Positions 17,012 through 26,106 are shown, numbered from the stretch's first letter. The stretch is DNA of 64,000 bases from Bacteroidota bacterium (GCA_023251435.1 JAHEYU010000004.1:43720-107719); one strand, 5' to 3'. Notes: generated by a model not told the origin, from the letters alone. A program made the numbers and translations.

Positions 17012-17332
17012 TTAAAAGGTTACTGTTTTATCGGCCCAAACCACCAACTCTACGCAATCGACCATTGTCGAAATGGGGCAGGCTTCAGTGCTTTCCAAAT
17101 GGCGGGATTTTAAGCAAGTTCCGCAGGCCAGTATTTCGCCACCTATTTCAACGAATTTCTTTAATTGTTCGTCAACGTTGTACTTTTCGTGGGTTAAACC
17201 TTCGCATTCAACGGCTTCGCCCATTAAAAAGAGTTTTACTTCGTGTCCGGTTTTTTTTGCTGTTACAGCAAAACGGAAAGCGTTCCATGCTTTTTCAAAC
17301 TCTTTGGTTTCAAGGATAATTCCGATTTTCAT
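17012..17332 (-). CDS. DsrE-family sulfur-relay protein
   Basis: A 106-residue cytosolic DsrE/F-like protein. It begins MKIGIILETKEFEKAWNAFR, has KLFLMGEAVECEGL and the Cys motif LACGTC (Cys70, Cys73), and ends EACPISTMVDCVELVVWADK. DsrE proteins carry persulfide sulfur on a conserved Cys. It forms a group with a second, exported DsrE protein, a cysteine desulfurase and an ArsR-rhodanese fusion. It may accept sulfur from the desulfurase, which is inference. Confidence 0.88.
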   Translation of the reverse strand: MKIGIILETKEFEKAWNAFRFAVTAKKTGHEVKLFLMGEAVECEGLTHEKYNVDEQLKKFVEIGGEILACGTCLKSRHLESTEACPISTMVDCVELVVWADKTVTF

Positions 17333-17433
17333 GTGTTTATAATTTGATTTTTAATTGCCACATGGAACTCGCCATTACAATCATCCCTCTGTGTGTGAAG
17401 TTTTCTCTCATGGCTCGTTTCATTTCTATTGTT

Positions 17434-17847
17434 TTAAAATGTTAATACAATTTTGTTTTTACGGATCAATTCGTACAAATCGGCCAGAGACGAGTACTTG
17501 CAAACCTCAGGTTCGTTATTTTTTCGGCTTTGAAGACACGTTCCACAACCCAGAATAACCCCGCCGTTCTCTAAAAACTTGTCGGATTGCTCTTTCATGT
17601 CCTTATCTGTTTTTACCATACTATCCAGTTCGACACCTTTTCCGAGCAAAAATATCCTCACGGTATCGCCCTGATTTTTGGAATAGTTTGCCAAACGCAA
17701 AGCATTCCATACCGTTTCTGTGTCGTTGGAATAAATGACCATACCAATTGTGGTAGGTTGCTCTTTAGGCTCTTTGGACGATTTTGCATAAATACTGCTG
17801 GTAAATACGACTGTCAGGATTACCAGAATGACAAATTGTTTCTTCAT
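17434..17847 (-). CDS. Exported DsrE-family protein
   Basis: A 137-residue DsrE/F-like protein with a signal peptide (FVILVILTVVFTSSIYAK), so likely periplasmic. The domain starts TTIGMVIYSNDTETVWNALR, contains RIFLLGKGVEL and the motif LGCGTC (Cys101, Cys104), and ends ADLYELIRKNKIVLTF. It is a paralogue of the cytosolic protein encoded next to it. Cytosolic and exported DsrE copies side by side suggest sulfur handling on both sides of the membrane. Confidence 0.88.
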   Translation of the reverse strand: MKKQFVILVILTVVFTSSIYAKSSKEPKEQPTTIGMVIYSNDTETVWNALRLANYSKNQGDTVRIFLLGKGVELDSMVKTDKDMKEQSDKFLENGGVILGCGTCLQSRKNNEPEVCKYSSLADLYELIRKNKIVLTF

Positions 17848-17866
17848 AAATTGTTGATTTAGATTA

Positions 17867-19006
17867 TTATGTGAGTTTTTTTATAGCATTGACAAGCACT
17901 TCGACAGCAATATCAATTTCTTCCTCTGTTGTCTTTTTCCCGGTTGAAATCCGCACTGTTGCCGCCGCTGCCCTGAAATCAAGTTTCATTGCCTGAAGTA
18001 CTGAAGAAATAGTCGTTTCTCCGGAATGACAAGCTGAGCCGGTTGAAATCAAAACATCGTTGCTAATGAAAGAGGCCAAAGCGTATGCACTGATATTTTC
18101 GAAAGCCACACTCAGCGTATTGGGCAGACAATTTTCAAGATCAACGTTTACATGAACCTGATTGCCAAGTTGGGAAACCAGACCATTAAGCAGCCTGTTG
18201 CGCAAAACCTGCATGTTTTGCCGGATTTGTTTGAAATCGCGCAGTGCCACTTCGCAGGCTTTCCCAAGTCCGACGATATGAATGACATTCTCGGTTCCGG
18301 GGCGAATGCCTTTTTCCTGATTGGCGCCGTGCATCAGATTTTCGATTTTCGTTCCCTTTCGGATGTACAACGCGCCAATCCCTTTAGGCGCATACAATTT
18401 ATGTCCGGCGATGGTCAGCAAGTCAACTCCCAGTTTATCAACATCTGTTTCAATTTTTCCAACCGACTGGGAAGCATCGGTATGAAAAGTAATTTTATTC
18501 TTTCTTGCAATTGCCCCAATTTCCTCAAGCGGCTGTATGGTTCCAACTTCGTTGTTGGCGTGCATGATGGTAATCAGGATTGTATCTTTTCGAACCGCGT
18601 TCTCAATATCTTTGGGATTAACCCTTCCATATTGATCGACCGGAAGCCAGGTAATCTCAAAACCTTGTGAACGCAGGTATTTGCAAACCTCAGTTACAGC
18701 CGGATGTTCGATTTCTGAAGTAATAATGTGCCGCCCTTTGTGGCTGTTTGCCCATGCAATTCCTTTAATTGCATGGTTATTCGATTCGGTGGCACAACTG
18801 GTAAAATAAATTTCTTCAGGCTGGCAGTTAATCAGTTCGGCAACCTGAATCCGTGCTTTTTCAACGGCTTCTTTATTGCTTCGTCCGATAGAATAGGAGC
18901 TGGAAGGATTTCCGTAGAACGATTCAATGTACGGGATCATTTCTTCGGCAACCTCCGGATCGACTGGGGTGGTGGCGTTATTGTCAAGGTAAACCGGACG
19001 TTTCAT
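17867..19006 (-). CDS. Cysteine desulfurase, NifS/IscS family
   Basis: A 379-residue PLP enzyme that converts cysteine to alanine and an enzyme-bound persulfide. Motifs: YLDNNATTPVDPEV at the start, ITIMHANNEVGTIQPLEEIG, HTDASQSVGKI, the PLP lysine in AGHKLYAPKG (near 203) and the catalytic Cys in STGSACHSGE (near 325). A short active-site loop fits class I NifS-like enzymes. It starts 1 bp after the ArsR-rhodanese stop, so the two are co-transcribed. It is not beside iscU or suf genes, which argues for a specialised sulfur-donor role. Confidence 0.94.
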   Translation of the reverse strand: MKRPVYLDNNATTPVDPEVAEEMIPYIESFYGNPSSSYSIGRSNKEAVEKARIQVAELINCQPEEIYFTSCATESNNHAIKGIAWANSHKGRHIITSEIEHPAVTEVCKYLRSQGFEITWLPVDQYGRVNPKDIENAVRKDTILITIMHANNEVGTIQPLEEIGAIARKNKITFHTDASQSVGKIETDVDKLGVDLLTIAGHKLYAPKGIGALYIRKGTKIENLMHGANQEKGIRPGTENVIHIVGLGKACEVALRDFKQIRQNMQVLRNRLLNGLVSQLGNQVHVNVDLENCLPNTLSVAFENISAYALASFISNDVLISTGSACHSGETTISSVLQAMKLDFRAAAATVRISTGKKTTEEEIDIAVEVLVNAIKKLT

Positions 19007-19007
19007 T

Positions 19008-19664
19008 TTAGTTGGATTCTAATTGTTTCATTTTCCATTCAGGATAGCCTTCGTCCAACCTGCGAACCTGATAACCCTTTTCATTCAGGAGTTTTACCGC
19101 TTCATCGGCCAGAACGCAAAATGGGCCACGGCAATAGGCGATAATTTCTTTGTCTGTGGCAATGTCATTCAGGTTGGCAATCAATTCGTTCATGGGAACT
19201 GAAATAGCCCCGGTAATGTGTCCAAATTCGAATTCAATTGCGGGACGAACATCGAGCAGTAAAACATTTTCATTTCCAATCATCTGTTCCAGATCCTCTA
19301 GGCTGACTGCATTCTGCGCGTTATTGTCTTCCCGTTGACGGTTCATAATTTTTTCCAGTTCAGCTATTTCATGCGATCCGTATCGAATGACGTGCTGATA
19401 GACCGACAAAAAATCATCGTTAATCAACGAATAATACACGTATTGTTTTTCCTTTCGGGCCTTTACAATGTTGTTGTTTTTCAATACCTGAAGGTGTTGT
19501 GAGGCATTGGCAATAGTAAGGTTGGTGGTTTGAACGATGCCTTCAACGCTCTTTTCGCCTTGCGAAAGCATTTCAATGATTTCTAAGCGATAAGGATTGG
19601 AGATGGCTTTGAGCATTTTGGCCAGCCCATCGTACATGGCATCTTTAAATTCGCGACTTTTCAT
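19008..19664 (-). CDS. ArsR-family regulator fused to a rhodanese domain
   Basis: A 218-residue protein. Residues 10-100 form a winged helix of the ArsR type (AKMLKAISNPYRLEIIEMLS; IANASQHLQVLKNNNIVKAR). Residues 120-215 form a rhodanese domain (LLLDVRPAIEFEFGHITGAI; YCRGPFC with Cys178 and Cys183; VRRLDEGYPEW). The recognition helix lacks the Cys pair of classic arsenic or cadmium sensors, so sensing is more likely through the rhodanese Cys (persulfide or thiol). It heads the operon with the desulfurase and DsrE genes. A perfect 19-bp-arm palindrome lies upstream. Confidence 0.92.
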   Translation of the reverse strand: MKSREFKDAMYDGLAKMLKAISNPYRLEIIEMLSQGEKSVEGIVQTTNLTIANASQHLQVLKNNNIVKARKEKQYVYYSLINDDFLSVYQHVIRYGSHEIAELEKIMNRQREDNNAQNAVSLEDLEQMIGNENVLLLDVRPAIEFEFGHITGAISVPMNELIANLNDIATDKEIIAYCRGPFCVLADEAVKLLNEKGYQVRRLDEGYPEWKMKQLESN

Positions 19665-19690
19665 TTTTGAGTTGCTTTAAAATGATTTGG

Positions 19691-19720
19691 CGAATATAAA
19701 AAAGTTATTCAAGTATTCAA
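19691..19720 (-). promoter_or_regulatory. Promoter of the ArsR-rhodanese gene
   Basis: On the minus strand TTG (19718-19720), a 19-bp spacer and TATATTCG (19691-19698, one mismatch to TANNTTTG) match the Bacteroidota vegetative promoter layout. The -33 part lies inside the palindromic operator, so a bound repressor would block it. The transcript would start near 19684, about 20 nt upstream of the ATG. Confidence 0.5.
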
Positions 19721-19744
19721 TAAAGTTATTGAATACTTGAATAA
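19705..19744. promoter_or_regulatory. Palindromic operator, probable ArsR-type site
   Basis: Two perfectly complementary 19-bp arms (19705-19723 and 19726-19744) are separated by 2 bp, with nested TTCAA...TTGAA elements. This fits the long A+T-rich dyads bound by ArsR/SmtB dimers. It overlaps the -33 element of the downstream gene on the minus strand. It could also act on nothing else nearby, since the gene on the far side ends here. Confidence 0.75.
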
Positions 19745-19787
19745 TAATCTTTTTCAGAAATCTGAAATAAATTTTTCTTGGTATGCG

Positions 19788-20963
19788 TTACATATATTGA
19801 TTCAACTCGGCCATGGTTTTATTCATATCCCGCTCTAATTCAAGCAATTTGTTGACGCTCTCATAATAAAGTGAAAATTCCATGATGTAGTTGATCAACG
19901 AAATTTCGCCTTGATCCAGCACTTTTTTTGATAATTCCGAGCTGTCATAAGAGAGCAAACTTGACCGGTATTCATAGACATTCTTCTGCAATGCGATTGT
20001 TTTGGTATGCAAGGCTTTCAGGTGATTGTAAAACTGAATTTTGTTGTCGGCAGCGATACTCTCCAATGCCTGGGAGTTGGCTTCAGCATATTTCACTTTG
20101 TTCTTGTTCTCCCACAAGGGGATACTCAACCCGACAGTTACTCCCTGAAATTGTTGCCCAACTACCTTCTCACTCATGTATCCGGTTTGTAATTTCGGAA
20201 GGCTCATTGCCTTGTTTAATCCGGCTTGCTTTTGGCTGATTTCAATCTCTTTTTTCAACCAGCTAAACGTTGGATTTTTTTGTTCCGCAAGCACGTACCA
20301 CTGCTCAAAATCAGCAGGAAGCTCTGCGATTTGAAATACGCTCCCGGTGAAATCAACCGCTTGCCCGCCATTCAAACCGGCAAGTTCAGCTAAAAGGGCA
20401 TTTCGCTCTATCCCGTTTGATTCCAATTCCTTGCTGATATTCAACAGGTTCAATTGCGCCTTGTTGTATTCCAGAATATTGGTTTCGCCCTTTTCAAATT
20501 TTACCTGATACGATTTGGCTATACTTCTGGCATATTCAACCCTTTTGTTCAATTCCGTTTGCAAGGCGTTTGCATAAATCAAATCACAACAAATCAAGCT
20601 GGTTTTCAGTCGAATATCCATTAGTTGCTTTTGATATTCCAACTCTGTTTGTTCGTTTTTTAGATCTGAAATCTGATTTTTAAAACCGTATGCTGTCGGA
20701 AAATCGAACGTTTGGGAAATGCTGAAATCGGTGCGGTTACCAATAGCAGAAGGACTGCCCCATAAATAATTAAATTCTATTTCAGGATTTTGCAGGTAGA
20801 TTCCGGTTTTGTTTCCTATTTTTTCAGCCTCCACACTTTTGCGCAATGCAACCAGCGTGGTGTTGTTCTTTTCTACCTCGGTTAAAACCTGATCAACGGT
20901 ATTCTGTGCGAAAAGTGGGAAACTGAATACTGATATACTGATTATTAAAAATATAAATTTCAT
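19788..20963 (-). CDS. TolC-family outer-membrane channel (CzcC-like)
   Basis: A 391-residue outer-membrane efflux protein with a signal peptide (FIFLIISISVFSFPLFAQ). Heptad-rich helices follow, such as VLTEVEKNNTTLVALRKSVE and YQVKFEKGETNILEYNKAQL, with VLDQGEISLINYIMEFSLYY near the end. It overlaps the upstream RND gene by 4 nt, so it is the last gene of an adaptor-pump-channel operon. It is shorter than the other TolC in this window and lacks its Ser/Gly/Met insert. Confidence 0.92.
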   Translation of the reverse strand: MKFIFLIISISVFSFPLFAQNTVDQVLTEVEKNNTTLVALRKSVEAEKIGNKTGIYLQNPEIEFNYLWGSPSAIGNRTDFSISQTFDFPTAYGFKNQISDLKNEQTELEYQKQLMDIRLKTSLICCDLIYANALQTELNKRVEYARSIAKSYQVKFEKGETNILEYNKAQLNLLNISKELESNGIERNALLAELAGLNGGQAVDFTGSVFQIAELPADFEQWYVLAEQKNPTFSWLKKEIEISQKQAGLNKAMSLPKLQTGYMSEKVVGQQFQGVTVGLSIPLWENKNKVKYAEANSQALESIAADNKIQFYNHLKALHTKTIALQKNVYEYRSSLLSYDSSELSKKVLDQGEISLINYIMEFSLYYESVNKLLELERDMNKTMAELNQYM

Positions 20964-23900
20964 ACTTTTTCTGCTATTATTTTTTTTCGACTGCTGAAAA
21001 TGCTGTAAACAATTGGCACAATGTAGATATTCAGCAAGGTTGAAGTTAACAACCCGCCTAAAATCACTTTTGCCATAGGGCTTTGTATTTCGTTGCCCGC
21101 CAAATCGCCCTTATAAGCCAATGGAATTAAAGCCAAAGCTGCTGTTAACGCAGTCATTAAAATGGCATTCAGCCGGTCGGACGAACCTTTGGTTACCGTT
21201 TCGTAGAGCGAAACACCTTGGTTTTGCAGTTTCTGGTAATTTGAAATGAGCAAGATTCCGTTTCGGGTGGCAATACCAAAAAGTGTGATAAACCCAATGA
21301 TGGCTGGAATGCTTAAAATGCCTGATGTGACCCAGATAGCGAACACTCCACCAATCAGTGCCAGCGGCAGATTGAGCAAAATGATGCCAGCAAGTTTGAA
21401 ATTTTTAAACTCCTGAAACAGCAAAAGGAAGATGATAATGATGGCAATAATCGAAGTCAGCATAAGGGTTTGCGATGCTTTTGCCTCGCTCTCGAACTGC
21501 CCGCCATATTCAATCCTGTACCCTTCAGGTAAATCAATTTTCTGGTTGATATTCGTCTGAATGTCTTTCACAACGCTTCGTAAATCGCGTTCGGCAACAT
21601 TGGCCGAGATCACAATTTTCCGCTGTACATTCTCTCTGCTAATCGAACTTGGCCCCGAAACCGATACGATATCGGCAACCTGTTCCAACGGAACTTTTTT
21701 GCCGTCGTGCGTATCAATCAATGCCGAACGAATGCCTTCAATTGATTCGGTGTAATCCTTATTCAGTCGCAAAACCAGATCAAAACTGCGCTGTCCTTCA
21801 TAAATGTCCGCGAGTTTTTCACCACCAAACGAAATATCGACAAACTCGTTGAACTGTGCAGTTGTAATTCCGTATTGCGCCAGCATATCACGGTTAGCAC
21901 GAATCTGAATCTGAGGTATTTCAACCTGTTGATCCACATTCACATCAACCAAACCTTCAATATCCACAATCGAACTTTTAACCTGATTGCCAATAGAGAA
22001 CATCTTGTTAAGATCAGTTCCAAAAAGCTTGATGGCAATGTTTGCCCGCGTTCCTGAAAGCATATGGTCGATCCGGTGACCTAAAGGCTGGCCGACGGTA
22101 TAGGCAATTCCCGGAATTCGCGCTAAAGTAGTTCGCACATCGGCCATAAATTCAGGCTGACTGCGTTCTTTCAGCATGAAATTCACATCAATCTCGGCGC
22201 TGTTGGTCGTTTGCGAGTGTTCGTCCAGTTCACCACGTCCGGTCCGGCGTGCCGTACTCGACACTTCAGGAATGGACAACAATTCAGTTTCAACCAGATT
22301 GCCCAAACGGTTACTTTCTTCGAGTGAAGTCCCCGGTTTTATGACTACCGACAGCGTTAAAGCGCCTTCGTTAAACTCCGGAAGGAAGCTTCTTCCGAAA
22401 GTTGAAAAAGCCAAAAGTGAAATTACAAACATTCCAAGGGTTGAAAAAATGATTGCTTTTTTGTGCTTAAAACTCCATCCAAGCGATTGCTCGTAAGAAT
22501 GGGTCAGTTTGCGTACCAGCCATTTTTCTTTTTCATTTTTTGCCAGGTATTTTTCGTTTGACAACAGCATCTTCGAAAGCAGGGGCGTTAAAGTCATAGC
22601 CACAACGAGCGACATAAACAAGGCCACGATAAATGCAATTCCGAGTGGTTGCAGCATTCGTCCTTCCATTCCAGAAAGGAAAAACAAAGGCAGGAAAGCC
22701 ACCATAATGATGAGCGTTGCATTGAGAATGGATGCCCTGATTTCTTTTGAAGCTTCGAAAACCACAGTGAACGAGGACTGCCGTTCATGTTCAGGTTTCA
22801 TTCGGTTTTGCCGAAGCCGTTTGTAAACATTTTCAACATCAATAACGGCATCATCAACCAGCGAACCAATGGCAATGGCCATACCTCCCAAACTCATGGT
22901 ATTGATGGTCATTCCGAGCATTTTCATAACCAGAATAGCTCCCAACAGTGAAAGTGGAATGGCGAGCAGTGAGATAATCGTTGTACGGAAACTGCCCAGA
23001 AAAACAAACAAGACGATGATAACGAAGATACCACCTTCAATTAACGCGCCCTGCACATTGTTGACCGATGTTTCGATAAAATCGGCCTGACGGAAAATTT
23101 TGGTATCCAGTTTTACGTCTTTGGGTAAAGTTTTCTGTAATACCGCAAGGTTTTCCTCTATCCGCTGCGTAACCGCCAGAGTATTGGCATTGGGCTGTTT
23201 CGATATGGAAATGATGATCGCCGGTTTTGCATTTCCGGAGGCATAACCCATTTTGGGTGCGCTTCCAATCACCACTTCAGCCACATCGTTAATCCTGACC
23301 GGTTTGCCATTGTTCGATTTGATGTATGAATTGCCCAGCACATCAATATCAGAAGAACGTGCCATGCCGCGAACCACATATTCGTTGCCAAATTGCCGAA
23401 CCACGCCGCCAGTGGAATTTTGACTGATGCCTTTGCAAACGTCAGCCAATTCGGTCATCGACACCTGGTAGTATTTCATTTTCTGCGGATTGGCCAACAC
23501 CTGGTATTGCTTGTAATCGCCGCCAATAATGGTAACCTGAGAAACGCCGCCTGTAGCCAGAATGAGCGGTTTCACGTTCCACTCGGCCATGGTGCGCAAG
23601 TCCATCATGCTGGTGCTGTCAGCCTGCATCCCGATAAAGAAAATTTCGCCCATCACACTCGACTGTGGTGCCAGAGCCGGTTGCCCAATGCCAAATGGCA
23701 TTTGCGATGAAACACTGATGAGCTTTTCACTTACAATTTGACGGGCTTTAAAAATGTCGGTTCCCCAGTCAAATTCAACCCAAACAAATGAAAATCCCTG
23801 TGAAGAAGAAGATCGAACCCGACGAACATCGGTCGCGCCGTTCATCGCCGTTTCGATAGGAAAAGTAACCAACCGTTCAACTTCTTCCGAAGCCATTCCG

Positions 23901-24061
23901 TGGGCATCTGTCATTACCACAACAGTTGGAGCCGTAAGGTCAGGAAATACATCCACATCCATGTTTAAGGCAGTTCTCATTCCGAAAACCACCAGCAGCA
24001 CCGAACCAAGCAAAATGAGATACTTGTTGTTCAGCGAAAATCTGATAATATTATTTAGCAT
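20960..24061 (-). CDS. CzcA/CusA-family heavy-metal RND transporter
   Basis: A 1033-residue RND pump of normal length. Motifs: start MLNNIIRFSLNNKYLILLGS, DVFPDLTAPTVVVMTDAHGM, the TM4 segment GGMAIAIGSLVDDAVIDVEN with two adjacent Asp for proton relay, and ITLFGIATRNGILLISNYQK near the C-terminus. The DD pair and GMASEEVE segment fit CzcA/CusA-type divalent or monovalent metal exporters; the metal is not certain. It is the middle gene of the adaptor-pump-channel operon at 19.8-25.6 kb. Confidence 0.94.
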   Translation of the reverse strand: MLNNIIRFSLNNKYLILLGSVLLVVFGMRTALNMDVDVFPDLTAPTVVVMTDAHGMASEEVERLVTFPIETAMNGATDVRRVRSSSSQGFSFVWVEFDWGTDIFKARQIVSEKLISVSSQMPFGIGQPALAPQSSVMGEIFFIGMQADSTSMMDLRTMAEWNVKPLILATGGVSQVTIIGGDYKQYQVLANPQKMKYYQVSMTELADVCKGISQNSTGGVVRQFGNEYVVRGMARSSDIDVLGNSYIKSNNGKPVRINDVAEVVIGSAPKMGYASGNAKPAIIISISKQPNANTLAVTQRIEENLAVLQKTLPKDVKLDTKIFRQADFIETSVNNVQGALIEGGIFVIIVLFVFLGSFRTTIISLLAIPLSLLGAILVMKMLGMTINTMSLGGMAIAIGSLVDDAVIDVENVYKRLRQNRMKPEHERQSSFTVVFEASKEIRASILNATLIIMVAFLPLFFLSGMEGRMLQPLGIAFIVALFMSLVVAMTLTPLLSKMLLSNEKYLAKNEKEKWLVRKLTHSYEQSLGWSFKHKKAIIFSTLGMFVISLLAFSTFGRSFLPEFNEGALTLSVVIKPGTSLEESNRLGNLVETELLSIPEVSSTARRTGRGELDEHSQTTNSAEIDVNFMLKERSQPEFMADVRTTLARIPGIAYTVGQPLGHRIDHMLSGTRANIAIKLFGTDLNKMFSIGNQVKSSIVDIEGLVDVNVDQQVEIPQIQIRANRDMLAQYGITTAQFNEFVDISFGGEKLADIYEGQRSFDLVLRLNKDYTESIEGIRSALIDTHDGKKVPLEQVADIVSVSGPSSISRENVQRKIVISANVAERDLRSVVKDIQTNINQKIDLPEGYRIEYGGQFESEAKASQTLMLTSIIAIIIIFLLLFQEFKNFKLAGIILLNLPLALIGGVFAIWVTSGILSIPAIIGFITLFGIATRNGILLISNYQKLQNQGVSLYETVTKGSSDRLNAILMTALTAALALIPLAYKGDLAGNEIQSPMAKVILGGLLTSTLLNIYIVPIVYSIFSSRKKIIAEKV

Positions 24062-24069
24062 GGCGTCGA

Positions 24070-25569
24070 TTAATGTACGTGTCCTGAATGAGCATCCAAA
24101 GTACCTGTAGCCTGTGCCAGTTTGATGAGAATTGCACCTTTGGTTACAACCCGCTCAATACTGTTAAGTCCGGTTTTGATTTCAGTTCGAACACCATCGG
24201 TAGCCCCAATCTTTACTTCTCGTTTCTCGAAAAGTTCGGGAGTCGCCTGCACATACACAAAGAAAGCGCCCTGATCTTCGAGAAGCGAAGTGGTTGGAAC
24301 AGTCAGAGCCAGTGTATTGGTAATTGTTTTCAGATAAACTTCAACAAATCCGCCAGCAGTAAAACTGCCAATGTTGTCAATTTGCAAAGCGACAGGAATA
24401 AGAAAATTGTCGGAATTGGTTGCCTTGCCAAACGATAAAACTTTGCCATTCAATTGTTCGAGCGAATACGTTTGGTTGTCTTGTACCGTGCGGATGTTAG
24501 CTGAAACAATTGACCCCAGCATCGACGCGTATTTTTGCTGAACTTCGGCATTCAGAAGTAATGTTTTGTTCTGTGCCACAATTACAATTGGCTGCCCGGC
24601 AGCAACGTAAGCGCCGTTTTTAACCAGTACCTGTTTCACAAAACCGCTCATCGGACTTTTTACACTCTGCCCTGAAGCGCTGAAATTGGTATTCAGGTTG
24701 TCAAATACTGCTTTGGCATTATCGTATTGATTCTTTGCACTAAGCAGGTCTTTTGCTGAAACAATTTTATCTTTTGCCAGCTCAGTCGATCGTTCGAAAT
24801 CAGCTTTTGCTTTTTCGAGGTTATTTTTTGCCTCGGCGTAACGAACCGAAATATTATTGTCGGCCATTTCACTACCGGAAATGGAGAACAAAGTCTGACC
24901 TTTTGAAACATCTTTTCCTTCCAGAACAGCATTGCCGGAGATCATCACCATGCCATTTGTTTTTGCCGAAACAATGATCTCGTCACCCTGAGAGGATTGA
25001 ACCTGCGCGGTGGTTTTGATAATCTGACCAAAAGGCTCGTTGCGGGGAAAATCAGTGGCGAAGTCAACTTTCCACGACTGTTCTTTGGTAAAAACGGTGG
25101 TATTGGTTTGGGAAATAACCACTTTTTCTGAAGCTTCGAGGGCTTCACGATGTTCTGCAAAAACAGTTACTTCAGGAACCAATACTTCGAAACTGCCATT
25201 TTCATTGGTGATCTCGAATTTCAGTGATCCTTTCCCAGCAGTTTCAGGCAGAATGTCGAAACTGTAAATGCCTTTCCGGGTTGGCTGATCGAGTGTTTGA
25301 CTTACTTCTTTGCCATTCACTATCAGGCGAATAGTCATGCTTCCACTTTCCAAGGCTTTAAAATCGGGTAATCTGGAAAAATGCGACAACACATTTGCAG
25401 TTTCCCCAATCACAAAGGCATCGGCTTCGGCAAATACTTCGAAATCTGCACTGTACGCAGTGTATTGAAATTTGACTTCTTCGTGTTCTTCGTGCTGTTC
25501 TGCAGTTTGTTTACCGTTGCAGCCTGTCAAGGCCAGAGCAAGCATTGCAATTAATATTTTATTTTTCAT
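24070..25569 (-). CDS. RND periplasmic adaptor lipoprotein with an extra N-terminal domain
   Basis: A 499-residue adaptor with lipobox LALTGC (Cys18) followed by a His/Glu-rich stretch (EQHEEHEE). Residues 35-160 form an additional beta-rich domain (FEVFAEADAFVIGETANVLS; MTIRLIVNGKEVSQTL) not found in the CusB of this window. The standard barrel, lipoyl and hairpin regions follow (VSKGQTLFSISGSEMADN; SPMSGFVKQVLVKNGAYVAA). The C-terminus HSGHVH is His-rich. It is the first gene of the second metal-efflux operon, 8 bp upstream of the pump gene. Confidence 0.92.
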   Translation of the reverse strand: MKNKILIAMLALALTGCNGKQTAEQHEEHEEVKFQYTAYSADFEVFAEADAFVIGETANVLSHFSRLPDFKALESGSMTIRLIVNGKEVSQTLDQPTRKGIYSFDILPETAGKGSLKFEITNENGSFEVLVPEVTVFAEHREALEASEKVVISQTNTTVFTKEQSWKVDFATDFPRNEPFGQIIKTTAQVQSSQGDEIIVSAKTNGMVMISGNAVLEGKDVSKGQTLFSISGSEMADNNISVRYAEAKNNLEKAKADFERSTELAKDKIVSAKDLLSAKNQYDNAKAVFDNLNTNFSASGQSVKSPMSGFVKQVLVKNGAYVAAGQPIVIVAQNKTLLLNAEVQQKYASMLGSIVSANIRTVQDNQTYSLEQLNGKVLSFGKATNSDNFLIPVALQIDNIGSFTAGGFVEVYLKTITNTLALTVPTTSLLEDQGAFFVYVQATPELFEKREVKIGATDGVRTEIKTGLNSIERVVTKGAILIKLAQATGTLDAHSGHVH

Positions 25570-25671
25570 TCTTGATGCTGTTTAAATTTTGAAAATAACT
25601 GGTCAACGAATGCACTTGATTTTCATCGATAAGTCTGATTATCGCTGGCATTCATTCAGGTAATCAAAGAT

Positions 25672-26106
25672 TTAAACAATTGGAGGAGCCCGTAAACCTA
25701 TTGAAGCGTTTACGAAAGGAGAATAATTGGATGATAAAAAATGAAGTTTTGCAACAGATGAATCTATTGGAAAATATATACCTGATAAATTGTCAAATAA
25801 AACACATGTAAATCCATCAAAATCACGAAGATCATTGTCAGAACCAACACTTCTGAAATCTTGTTTGACCAGATTAGAAGGAATTGCAACTACTTGTTTT
25901 AAAACACAGCAATCGGACTCATTATTGCCATCATTCTGGTGATCATGCCCTGGTAAATCATGATGATGATCCTGACGGTCTGTTTGACATTGACTATTTA
26001 CAATGCAAACCTGAGTTTCGTGATGATGGTGGGGTATAACAGCATGAGCCAATAAAATGATATTGGCAAGGAGTATGAAAAATATGGCTGTAGTTCTTTT
26101 CACCAT
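25672..26106 (-). CDS. Exported His-rich protein, DUF6769-like
   Basis: A 144-residue protein with a signal peptide (FFILLANIILLAHAVIP) followed at once by HHHHET, then QDHHHDLPGHDHQ and DCC. The C-terminus ends LRAPPIV. This pattern resembles small Bacteroidota proteins upstream of CzcCBA-type efflux operons; the DUF number is from memory. It is 102 bp upstream of the adaptor gene. The inferred role is periplasmic metal buffering or delivery. Confidence 0.72.
   Translation of the reverse strand: MVKRTTAIFFILLANIILLAHAVIPHHHHETQVCIVNSQCQTDRQDHHHDLPGHDHQNDGNNESDCCVLKQVVAIPSNLVKQDFRSVGSDNDLRDFDGFTCVLFDNLSGIYFPIDSSVAKLHFLSSNYSPFVNASIGLRAPPIV

Noticed and set aside
17337-17423. 28-codon frame between the two dsrE genes
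   Set aside because: It starts with ATG and ends 4 bp before the next gene, but the peptide is Met-rich without a clear pattern, and there is no terminator or hairpin to suggest a leader role. Could be real, but not supported.
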